From Natrialba chahannaoensis JCM 10990 (GTDB lineage Archaea; Halobacteriota; Halobacteria; Halobacteriales; Natrialbaceae), in assembly GCF_000337135.1 (NCBI RefSeq), contig NZ_AOIN01000034.1:43448-107447 (forward strand): DNA of 64,000 nucleotides. Direction: 5' to 3'. Position 1 is the stretch's first letter, and each line of letters opens with the position of its first letter. Shown here piece by piece: positions 8,673 through 16,002 of the stretch. Made by a program: the position numbers and the translations under genes. The notes beneath the pieces were generated by a model that was not told the origin of the DNA, did no database searches, and saw only the letters and a list, made by a program, of their open reading frames with translations.

Positions 8673-10025
8673 CTACTGTGAGGACGGGACCGGCTCGAGT
8701 TCTGCCGTAAAGTGTCGAATTTCGGGCATCACAGGGTCGCTCGCGAGTTGGAGTCCGGAGACCGTCTCGCGCTTCTCAAGGACGGCCTCGGCAGTCTCGA
8801 CGACGTGATCGAAGTGCTCGCGGTGATACATCCGCCGCGGGACGGCGAGCCGAACAAGCTCCGGCCGGTCGGTGTCTGGGAACGCGAAGCTGCCGAGTTC
8901 GACGCCGCGAACGCCACCCTCACGGTAGAGTTCGCAGGCGAGCACCTGGCCGGGGAACTCCTCGGGAGCGAGGTGCGGGAAGAGTTCGCCCGCGTCGACG
9001 TACACCGCGTGGCCGCTGGTCGGTGTGTAGACCGGTACCCCCACGGCGGCAAGCTGTGCACCGAACTCGCGGACCTGCTCGATGCGGTCCTCGAGATAGG
9101 CGTCCTCGACGGCCTCGCGGAGGCCAACAGCCATCGCGGCGACGTCGCGGCCGGCCATCCCACCGTAGGTCGGGAACCCCTCATAGAGGATCGCTCGCTG
9201 CTTGCACTGTTCGAACAGCGTGTCGTCGTCGGTGGCGACGAAGCCACCGGCGTTGACCAGTCCGTCCTTCTTGCCACTCATCACGAGCGCATCGGCGTAG
9301 CCGAGCTGTTCGCGGGCGATATCGGCGATCGAGGCGTCGGCGAACTCCTCCTCGCGCTGGCTGACGAAATAGGCGTTCTCGGCGAACCGACAGGCGTCGA
9401 TGACGAACGTGGCGTCGATTTCGTCGGCGAACTCGCGGACCTGTCGGGTGTTCTCCACGCTGACTGCCTGGCCCGCTGCCGAGTTGTTCGTGATCGTCTG
9501 GACGACGACCGGGATGCGCTCGGGTCCATGCTCTTCGACCACCGCGCGGGCGCGGTCGAGCGAGAAGTTACCCTTGAACGGCTCGTCGGCGTCCGGATCA
9601 TGCGCGACATCGATTGGACAGTCGACCGGATCGGCCTCCTGATTCGAGATATGTGCGCGCGTCGTGTCGAAGTGCGTGTTGTTCGGCACAACATCGCCAG
9701 CCGAGAGGAGCGCACCGTAGAGAACGTTCTCTGCGCCACGGCCTTGATGGGTTGGGACAACGTTGGAAACACCCATCACGTCTGCAACCGCCTCCTCGAG
9801 TTCCTCGAAACTGCGAGAGCCGGCATAGGACTCGTCACCGCGGATCAGGGCGGCCCACTGAGCATCGCTCATCGCGCCGGTGCCACTGTCCGTGAGCAGA
9901 TCGACGAAGACCTCCTCGGAGGGGAGATTGAAGAGATTGTAGCCGGCGGCCTCGAGATTTCGCTCGCGTTGTTCTCGAGACGGCAACCGAATTCGCTCGA
10001 CCATCTTCGACTTGTATGCGACCAT
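8673..10025 (-). CDS. tnaA: Tryptophanase / beta-eliminating lyase
   Basis: The 450-residue PLP enzyme belongs to the tryptophanase/tyrosine phenol-lyase family, which splits Trp to indole, pyruvate and ammonia (or Tyr to phenol). The Schiff-base lysine lies in MSGKKDGLVNAGGF, and YNLFNLPSEEVFVDLLTDSG near the N-terminus and HQGRGAENVLYGALL are family landmarks. The open frame extends to 10337, but the first 104 residues are Arg/Trp-rich shadow sequence; the ATG at 10025 gives the normal family length. Tryptophanase is favoured over the tyrosine enzyme, though this is not certain. The free-standing gene suggests amino-acid catabolism. Confidence 0.88.
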   Translation of the reverse strand: MVAYKSKMVERIRLPSREQRERNLEAAGYNLFNLPSEEVFVDLLTDSGTGAMSDAQWAALIRGDESYAGSRSFEELEEAVADVMGVSNVVPTHQGRGAENVLYGALLSAGDVVPNNTHFDTTRAHISNQEADPVDCPIDVAHDPDADEPFKGNFSLDRARAVVEEHGPERIPVVVQTITNNSAAGQAVSVENTRQVREFADEIDATFVIDACRFAENAYFVSQREEEFADASIADIAREQLGYADALVMSGKKDGLVNAGGFVATDDDTLFEQCKQRAILYEGFPTYGGMAGRDVAAMAVGLREAVEDAYLEDRIEQVREFGAQLAAVGVPVYTPTSGHAVYVDAGELFPHLAPEEFPGQVLACELYREGGVRGVELGSFAFPDTDRPELVRLAVPRRMYHREHFDHVVETAEAVLEKRETVSGLQLASDPVMPEIRHFTAELEPVPSSQ

Positions 10026-10294
10026 ACGTCGTTCACGGTGCCAAGTGTGTTCAAATCGATTGACGGGACCTGGATGCCGACGGTGTGAGACGGGTGCCAG
10101 CGCACAGGTTCGAACAGTGGTGAACGGCTTCGGAACGCAGGCGCAATCGTGGCTTTGGACTGCAGTCGCGCCTTCGGCCCACCCTCGAGAGTGGACGTTC
10201 AAGTCGGAGTCGAACTCGAGCCAGAGCCCGAATGCGAATGCCAACACCATGCGAACGCGAACTCGAGTACGTCTCCACTCGACGACCGCCGCAC

Positions 10295-10480
10295 CTACAC
10301 GTCGTGTTTGTTGAGCGTCCCATTGCACTTGAAACACCGGCAGAGTCCAGGAGTAGCAGGGATACCGATCGTTCGTGTCGAATGGCAGTGTGGGCAGTTG
10401 ACGCGAACGGCGGTGGCGGCCGAGCAGAGACGTTCGATCAGACGATAGTAACAGCAGACTGGTAAAAACGGTTCTTTCAA
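10295..10480 (-). CDS. Possible small zinc-finger protein
   Basis: This open frame of 61 residues contains NCPHC, then GLCRCFKCNG 13 residues later, a two-knuckle cysteine pattern like the small zinc-finger proteins common in haloarchaea. Codons in the C-terminal 40 residues have strong G/C third-position bias. The only standard start is a TTG at 10480; no ATG or GTG lies upstream of the first knuckle, so the gene may be 5'-decayed or use an unusual start. Confidence 0.35.
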   Translation of the reverse strand: MKEPFLPVCCYYRLIERLCSAATAVRVNCPHCHSTRTIGIPATPGLCRCFKCNGTLNKHDV

Positions 10481-10510
10481 ATCGACGGGGTATCGACGGT
10501 GGTGTCTCTT

Positions 10511-10560
10511 GGTATCGGTATCGGTGTCAGTGTCGGTGCCGACCTCAGTATCGGTACCGA
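10511..10560. repeat. Imperfect hexanucleotide repeat (GGTATC/GGTGTC)n
   Basis: About eight imperfect hexamers of the form TCGGTA or TCGGTG/TCAGTG lie in the gap between the zinc-finger frame and the aspartate kinase stop. It is a non-coding microsatellite. Confidence 0.7.
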
Positions 10561-10639
10561 AACCCGGTAGACAGTGATAGCTCTACGAATGGCAAAGGGA
10601 AGAACGCACTACTCCTCGAGACAGTAGCGCCGGACACCC

Positions 10640-11818
10640 TCAGAACAGATCCTGCGTCAACTCGAGTGTCTTCTCACGGTCGTCCCAGTCGACGAACAGC
10701 GCGACGCTGGTCGCGCTCGTGATGACGTCCTGCAGGTGGATGCGCTCCTCGGCGAGTGGGTTGACAATCTCGCTGATGACACCGGGCTGATTGGGGAGTT
10801 CGCCGCCCGTCACGCGGATGACTGCCACCGGCGAGTCGACGGTGACACTCGAGAGCTCGTCGCGGGCGATGACCTCGCGGTGGAGGATGTTCTCAGCGCG
10901 TTCGGCTTCGTCCTCGTCGATGTAGAACGTGACCGAGTCCATGCCGCTGGCGACGGCGTCGATGTTGACGTCGCTCTCGCTCAGCGCGGCCGAGAGGTGA
11001 TGGAAGATGCCGGGTTCGTTGCGGATCGCGCGGCCGGCAACGGTGAGGCAGGCCAGCGGACGCTCGCGGAGGTCGACGAGGTTTTCGAACTCGCCTTCGA
11101 TGCTTGTGCCGCCCGAGAGGAGGTCGCCGTGCTGGTAGTGGACGACGCGGACAGTGAGCATCTCGTCCTTGTAGGAAAGCGCGGAGGGAGCGACGACTTC
11201 GGCACCACGGAACGAGAGGTTTCGCAGTTCGTCGACGGAGATCTCGCCGACGTTTCGCGCGCCTTCGACGACCCGCGGGTCGCCGGTCATGACGCCTTCG
11301 ACGTCGGTGACGATGACGACCTCGTCGGCGTCCATGTACTTGCCCATCATCACGGCGGTCGTGTCGCTGCCACCGCGGCCGAGCGTCGTGATCGAACCGT
11401 CCGGCCCTTCGGCGAGGAAGCCGGTGATGACCGGGACGGTCTCGTCCATCTCCGCAGCGACCGCCCGGGCGCGCTCGTTCGTCTCCTCAACGTCGACTTC
11501 GCCGTACTCGTCCGTGACGACCGGCCAGCCCTCGCTGCCAGGTTCTAAGAACCGGGCGTCGATGTCGCGGGCCGAGAGCGCAGCCTTGAGCATCCGAACG
11601 GAGGTCCGTTCGCCCATGCTCACGATCTGGGCGCGGTCGGCTTCGTCCGTCTCAAAGGAGATCTCGTCGAGCAGTTCGTCAGTGGTCGATCCCATTGCGC
11701 TTGCGACGACGGCAATTTCGTGGCCGTCCTCGACGGCGGCCGCGATCGAGTTTGCGGCACGGTTGATACGGTCGCCGCTGCCGAGGCTCGTCCCCCCGAA
11801 CTTGGCTACAACGCGCAT
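10640..11818 (-). CDS. lysC: Aspartate kinase
   Basis: The 392-residue enzyme phosphorylates L-aspartate, the first step towards Thr, Met and the diaminopimelate/Lys branch. The N-terminal KFGGTSLGSGDRI is the kinase signature, STTDELLDEI and TLGRGGSDTTAV form the active site, and two ACT domains (about residues 255-325 and 330-392) give feedback control. The ATG at 11818 directly begins MRVVAKFGG. It is monocistronic by spacing (275 bp upstream gap). Confidence 0.95.
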   Translation of the reverse strand: MRVVAKFGGTSLGSGDRINRAANSIAAAVEDGHEIAVVASAMGSTTDELLDEISFETDEADRAQIVSMGERTSVRMLKAALSARDIDARFLEPGSEGWPVVTDEYGEVDVEETNERARAVAAEMDETVPVITGFLAEGPDGSITTLGRGGSDTTAVMMGKYMDADEVVIVTDVEGVMTGDPRVVEGARNVGEISVDELRNLSFRGAEVVAPSALSYKDEMLTVRVVHYQHGDLLSGGTSIEGEFENLVDLRERPLACLTVAGRAIRNEPGIFHHLSAALSESDVNIDAVASGMDSVTFYIDEDEAERAENILHREVIARDELSSVTVDSPVAVIRVTGGELPNQPGVISEIVNPLAEERIHLQDVITSATSVALFVDWDDREKTLELTQDLF

Positions 11819-12093
11819 GGGGGCACCTCATTTCGTACAATCGAGCGAATACTGGTGGCGTGGCTCATACTCGGTCCGTTACCAGAGCGAGCAGATAACT
11901 GTGTTCCCTTCCACGTATTTTTCCGGTGTTCTGTCCCCTGTCGTCGGTGAATTCACATCTTCAACCATCAACGATCATCGGCTCCATCATCCATTCTCAA
12001 GTCGATCGTCGCGGCCGAACCAACCAGAGGGGAGGGGAAAACCGAGCAAATCGCGGACGGTTTTATATTTGTGCGTGCCTTTACCACACACCG

Positions 12094-12540
12094 ATGAACG
12101 TACGGGACGCACTCGAGGCCGACGCGGACGCGCTGGCGGCAATCGCCGACTCGCCAACCGACGTGATGCGAAACCTCGTCCACGATCGCACCGTCCGCGT
12201 CGCCGAGGACGGCAGCCACGACCCGAACGCCGACGTCTCGAGTTCGGGCTCGCAGTACGGCGGCTCGGATCCGGAGGACCTGCTCGGCTTCATTAGCTTC
12301 GATGCGCGCGAGAACACGGTGCACGTGACACAACTCGATGGGACGGGCGAGGCCTGTCGGCAGTTGCTGGCGGAGCCGGTCCGGTTCGCAGAGCGCGAGT
12401 CGATGGCGGTCGAGGTACTTGCGCCCCCGGAAAACGAGTCGATCGAAGCGGCGGCCGACGAACTCGGATTCACGAGGGAGGGGCGCGGACCGCGCTTCGA
12501 CGGCTCGCAGACAGTTCGGTTTCGACTGGAGCCATCGTAG
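12094..12540 (+). CDS. GNAT-family N-acetyltransferase
   Basis: The 148-residue protein fits the haloarchaeal GNAT pattern: MNVRDALEADADALAAIADSP at the N-terminus, a central DLLGFISFDAR strand and a C-terminal AADELGFTREGRGPRFDG. The acetyl-CoA loop (R/Q-x-x-G-x-G/A) is poorly conserved. The open frame runs upstream to 11926, but the ATG at 12094 matches the family start, with TATA-like TTTTATATTT at 12061-12070. The acceptor substrate is unknown. Confidence 0.75.
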   Translation: MNVRDALEADADALAAIADSPTDVMRNLVHDRTVRVAEDGSHDPNADVSSSGSQYGGSDPEDLLGFISFDARENTVHVTQLDGTGEACRQLLAEPVRFAERESMAVEVLAPPENESIEAAADELGFTREGRGPRFDGSQTVRFRLEPS

Positions 12541-12595
12541 CTGATGCTGGCGGTGTACGTGCCGTCGACTGCGCCACGCGCGCTGGAACGAGCCG

Positions 12596-14230
12596 TTAGC
12601 TGAATTTCTGTACCGTTACGTCCAGCGTGTCGAGATCGACGATCGGTGCGAACCCTGAATCTGGGTTGATGTTGACGCTCTTCTGGAAGTCCGTCTGGGC
12701 CTGCCAGCAGCCCGAGTTGATCGCGAGCACGTTGTGGTACTTCCCGAAACCGAGTTTGTGAACGTGGCCCGTGTGGAAGATGTCTGGCACCTCGTCCATG
12801 ACGAGGAAGTCCTCCTCTTCGGGTGCAAGACGAGTGTGGCCCCCGAACTGCGGGGCGACGTGGCGCTTTTTCAAGAGCTGGTACATTGCCTTGTGTGGCT
12901 CGTCGTAGCTCGCCTTTTCCTCGGGAAGTTCGGCAATGACCTCGTCCAGCGAGACCCCGTGGTACATGAGAATAGAAACGCCCTCGACGGTGACGGTGGA
13001 GGGATTGCTCACGATCTGTGGATCGTGGGCGGACATGATATCACGGAGTCGGTCGTCGAAGCCAGGCTGTGGTTCTGCGAGCCGAACCGCGTCGTGGTTG
13101 CCCGGTATCATGACGATATCCAGATCGCCGGGCACCTGCTTGAGGCGATCGTTGAACACCTCGTACTGCTCGTAGATGTCGACCACGTCGAGCTCTTCAT
13201 CCTGGTTCGGGTAAACACCGACACCCTCGACCATGTCGCCAGCGATCAGCAAGTACTCGACGTGCTGGGCCTGCTCCGTGTAGAGCCAGTCTGCGAAGGC
13301 GTCCCAGGCATCGGCCATGAACTCCTGGCTGCCGACGTGGACGTCGCTGATCAGCGCCGCCTGCACGTGGCGGTCTGCCGTCGACGGCTCGTGCGTGCGC
13401 GGCACGTCCGGGAAGTACATCGAGTCGACGAAGGCGATCCCCGCGTCGTCCGAAAGCGTCCCCTCCATCGCCAGCACCTCGTCACAGAGCAGTTGATCGA
13501 CCATATCCGCGAACTCACGGTCTTTCATCACCAGCCACGGGAACGTGCCCGTGGCATCCTCGAGTTCGATCAGCCAGTGGCCGCTCGCCGTCGAGCGAAT
13601 ATCGTTGACTAGGCCAACCATTCCCGCCTCGCTGCCGCCCGGCATCGACTGGATAGCCGTTGCGGGTCGGTGGTTGACTCGCCCGCGGAGCTTTCCACCG
13701 AGGCGCTCGAGTCGGTCACGGAAGACGGCGACGAAGTCATCGTACTCACCGGTCCCCGTACTGTCACCGGTCATGTCGCCATCGATCTCGAGCGAACGTA
13801 GCGAGGGGTCGGTGTCGCGCTCAACCCGCGCGCTGGGCTTTGAGTCGGTGTCTGCAGCTGATCCAGACCCCCCTGTTTCAGCTGGAACTGACCCTGTTGG
13901 GTCGTGCTGATCTGCGGAACGCTCTCCAGTTGAAACAGAGGGGTCTGCACCGGGTGTATCAGGGACGGAATCAGTATCGAAATCAGGATCGGGCTCGGGA
14001 TCGCTAGCTGAATCTTGAGCGGAAGTCGGCTGCCGAACACCCGCCGCCAGCACCGCTTCGACGTGGTCCGTTCGCACGACCAGCGCGTCGTCGGGCATCT
14101 CCTCGACGACCTGTTCGAGGACGGCCGCGGGATGATCCGCCGCGGCGATATGGGTCACCGCCTCGCGCTCAGCGTTGTAGCCGCGGCTCGTCAGTTCGCT
14201 AACGATTCGGGCCGGCCCCTCGAGTGGCAC
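12596..14230 (-). CDS. polD1: DNA polymerase D small (exonuclease) subunit DP1
   Basis: This is the small subunit of archaeal family-D DNA polymerase, supplying 3'-5' proofreading. The calcineurin-like phosphoesterase motifs are intact: ISDVHVGSQEF, AGDMVEGVGVYP, MIPGNHDAVRL, MYHGVSLDEV and HTGHVHKLGFG. An OB domain precedes it, and an N-terminal domain (PLEGPARIVSELTSRGYNAE) is joined by an acidic Ser/Thr/Asp linker of about 100 residues. The family start matches the GTG at 14230; the ATG at 14281 adds 17 doubtful residues. The linker-coding DNA holds two ORB-like boxes. It is divergent from the signal peptidase gene and near orc1. Confidence 0.93.
   Translation of the reverse strand: MPLEGPARIVSELTSRGYNAEREAVTHIAAADHPAAVLEQVVEEMPDDALVVRTDHVEAVLAAGVRQPTSAQDSASDPEPDPDFDTDSVPDTPGADPSVSTGERSADQHDPTGSVPAETGGSGSAADTDSKPSARVERDTDPSLRSLEIDGDMTGDSTGTGEYDDFVAVFRDRLERLGGKLRGRVNHRPATAIQSMPGGSEAGMVGLVNDIRSTASGHWLIELEDATGTFPWLVMKDREFADMVDQLLCDEVLAMEGTLSDDAGIAFVDSMYFPDVPRTHEPSTADRHVQAALISDVHVGSQEFMADAWDAFADWLYTEQAQHVEYLLIAGDMVEGVGVYPNQDEELDVVDIYEQYEVFNDRLKQVPGDLDIVMIPGNHDAVRLAEPQPGFDDRLRDIMSAHDPQIVSNPSTVTVEGVSILMYHGVSLDEVIAELPEEKASYDEPHKAMYQLLKKRHVAPQFGGHTRLAPEEEDFLVMDEVPDIFHTGHVHKLGFGKYHNVLAINSGCWQAQTDFQKSVNINPDSGFAPIVDLDTLDVTVQKFS
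13865..13945. repeat. Inverted pair of ORB-like boxes inside polD1
   Basis: The minus strand of 13865-13888 reads TTCCAGCTGAAACAGGGGGG and the plus strand from 13926 reads CCAGTTGAAACAGAGGGG, both close to the oriC ORB core CCAGTTGAAACGAAGGGG. The G-runs point outwards as in the origin, with about 37 bp between boxes. They lie in the linker-coding part of polD1. Confidence 0.6.
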
Positions 14231-14359
14231 ACGAGTCGTATTCGTGACCTGGGGGAAAAGGATAGCGAATCCAGAACGCATTCAGGGTCAGATCTGGGCG
14301 GCTTCACGTGGTTCGACTGAGCAGAAGGTTGATTGTAGCCCCCAGCAAAAAGCGGGGTG

Positions 14360-15355
14360 ATGAGCGGCTCTGACCCCGGCGGGACTGACGATGATGTTGG
14401 CGACCGGCGTCGTGAGCGTGATCACGAGAGCGACGGTGAGCAAGCGCGTGATCACAATCACGAGTACGATCGCGATCGTGACCGCGACCACGACCCAAGT
14501 TCGAGTACGCCTGCGGCGAACCGGGCCGAAAACGGAGCTGACCAACGCAGTGACCGTGGTGACCGCGGCGACCGCGTGACCATCGAAGACGACGGCGTCA
14601 TCCGCTGGTTTCTCCGCACGGATGACGGGACCGTCGTCGTCATCAGAGACATTCTGAGTAGTGTCGCGATCGTCGCCGCGATCGGCCTGCTGCTGTTCGC
14701 CGTCAGCGGGATCTGGCCGCCACTCGTCGCCGTTGAGAGCGGCAGCATGGAACCAAACATGGAACGCGGCGATCTGATCTTCGTCGTTGACGACGACCGC
14801 TTCGTTGGCGATGATCCCGTCGGCGGGACCGGAGTAGTGACACTCGAGAACGGCCAGAACGGCGACCACGAGAAGTTCGGCGAGCCAGGGGACGTGATCG
14901 TCTTCATGCCTGATGGCGATCCCGGGCAGACACCGGTGATACACCGGGCGCATTTCTGGGTTGATGAGGACGAAAACTGGGTCGACACGAAGGCAGACGA
15001 GGAGATCCTCGGCGGCGCAACCTGTGATCAGATTCGAACCTGTCCAGCACCACACGAGGGGTTCATCACGATGGGTGACAACAACAACGGCTACGACCAG
15101 TACCAGGGCGGAGCCCCGACGACGATTGTCCATCCCGACTGGGTAACCGGAAAGGCAATGTTCCGGATTCCGTGGCTCGGCCATATCCGCCTCGCGTTCG
15201 ACGAGTTCTTCGGCGGCATGCTCGGACCGAACGCACCCGGCGCAACAGGACTGATCGACGGTGCAATGCTCGACCTCATGAGCGACGCCGGGGTCGGCGT
15301 CGGTGCTAGCACTGGTATTGGTATTGCGGCAGCAGCGCACCGGTACAGGGCATAA
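14360..15355 (+). CDS. sec11: Signal peptidase I, archaeal Sec11 type
   Basis: The 331-residue membrane protease removes Sec signal peptides. The catalytic Ser is in VESGSMEPNMERGDLIF, the His in TPVIHRAHF and the Asp in ITMGDNNNGYDQ, the Ser-His-Asp arrangement of archaeal/ER enzymes. A membrane anchor (SVAIVAAIGLLLFAVSGIW) precedes the Ser. The N-terminal 90 residues are very rich in Arg, Asp, Glu and His and look disordered. I chose ATG at 14360 over the adjacent GTG at 14357. It is transcribed divergently from polD1 across about 130 bp. Confidence 0.92.
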   Translation: MSGSDPGGTDDDVGDRRRERDHESDGEQARDHNHEYDRDRDRDHDPSSSTPAANRAENGADQRSDRGDRGDRVTIEDDGVIRWFLRTDDGTVVVIRDILSSVAIVAAIGLLLFAVSGIWPPLVAVESGSMEPNMERGDLIFVVDDDRFVGDDPVGGTGVVTLENGQNGDHEKFGEPGDVIVFMPDGDPGQTPVIHRAHFWVDEDENWVDTKADEEILGGATCDQIRTCPAPHEGFITMGDNNNGYDQYQGGAPTTIVHPDWVTGKAMFRIPWLGHIRLAFDEFFGGMLGPNAPGATGLIDGAMLDLMSDAGVGVGASTGIGIAAAAHRYRA

Positions 15356-15400
15356 TCCGGCAGAACAGGTCACAGCCGGTCGTTCAAACCAAGACCGCAG

Positions 15401-15862
15401 TCAGTCACTCTCGCTGGATTCGATCTCGAGTACCAGCGCCTCACGGTCGGCGAGTTCGTGGGTCGTTGGATCGACCGACTCACCGTCGACTTCGACCGTA
15501 ATCGTTGTCTCCGAATCGCGTTCGTCGTACACCGTTCCGTCGAACGTCACCACGTTCGACTCATCGATGCGTTCGTACTCGAAATGGGGGAGAAGAGTGA
15601 ACCCCTCCGCGACGGTCACTCGTTCCTCGCCCTCCATGTACCAGTAATCGTCGAACTCGTGGAGATGGAAGTCTATCGAGTCGTTGTCGGCGTATTCGGC
15701 CTGAATTTTATCCATCGACTCGACTGACTCGCCGTCGATAGTGATCTCGATTTCGCCGCGTTCGAACTCCTCGATGTCGCCGTGGTCGTCGGAGAGACAG
15801 CCGCTCAGAGCGAGAAGTCCGGGAAGGCTACCAATTCCCGCGAGGACCGTTCGTCGCTGCAT
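15401..15862 (-). CDS. Predicted small lipoprotein, unknown
   Basis: The 153-residue protein has an N-terminal signal with lipobox (GLLALSGC, after MQRRTVLAGIGSLPG). The mature part is acidic and beta-rich (IEITIDGESVESMDKIQAEY, TTITVEVDGESV) with no recognised domain. It is convergent with sec11 (45-bp gap). It should be a surface-anchored protein. Confidence 0.7.
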   Translation of the reverse strand: MQRRTVLAGIGSLPGLLALSGCLSDDHGDIEEFERGEIEITIDGESVESMDKIQAEYADNDSIDFHLHEFDDYWYMEGEERVTVAEGFTLLPHFEYERIDESNVVTFDGTVYDERDSETTITVEVDGESVDPTTHELADREALVLEIESSESD

Positions 15863-15928
15863 ACTGGAGCAAAGTGAGTCTGCAGTTATGCGTTCTTCGG
15901 ACGGTCCGAGCGAGTGGGAACCAGAACC

Positions 15929-15987
15929 GAACAGGGCAGAACAGGACAGAACAGGGCAGAACAGGCAGAACAGAACAGGGCGGGACG
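15929..15987. repeat. Imperfect GAACAGG/GGCA tandem repeat
   Basis: Irregular copies of ACAGGGCAGA and ACAGGACAGA fill the gap between the lipoprotein and orc1 stop codons. Copy lengths vary (7-12 bp). Confidence 0.75.
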
Positions 15988-16002
15988 GGGACGCGCTTGC
16001 AA

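Noticed and set aside
8712..10088. 458-residue open frame on the plus strand
   Set aside because: It is the antisense shadow of tryptophanase and has no recognisable motifs.
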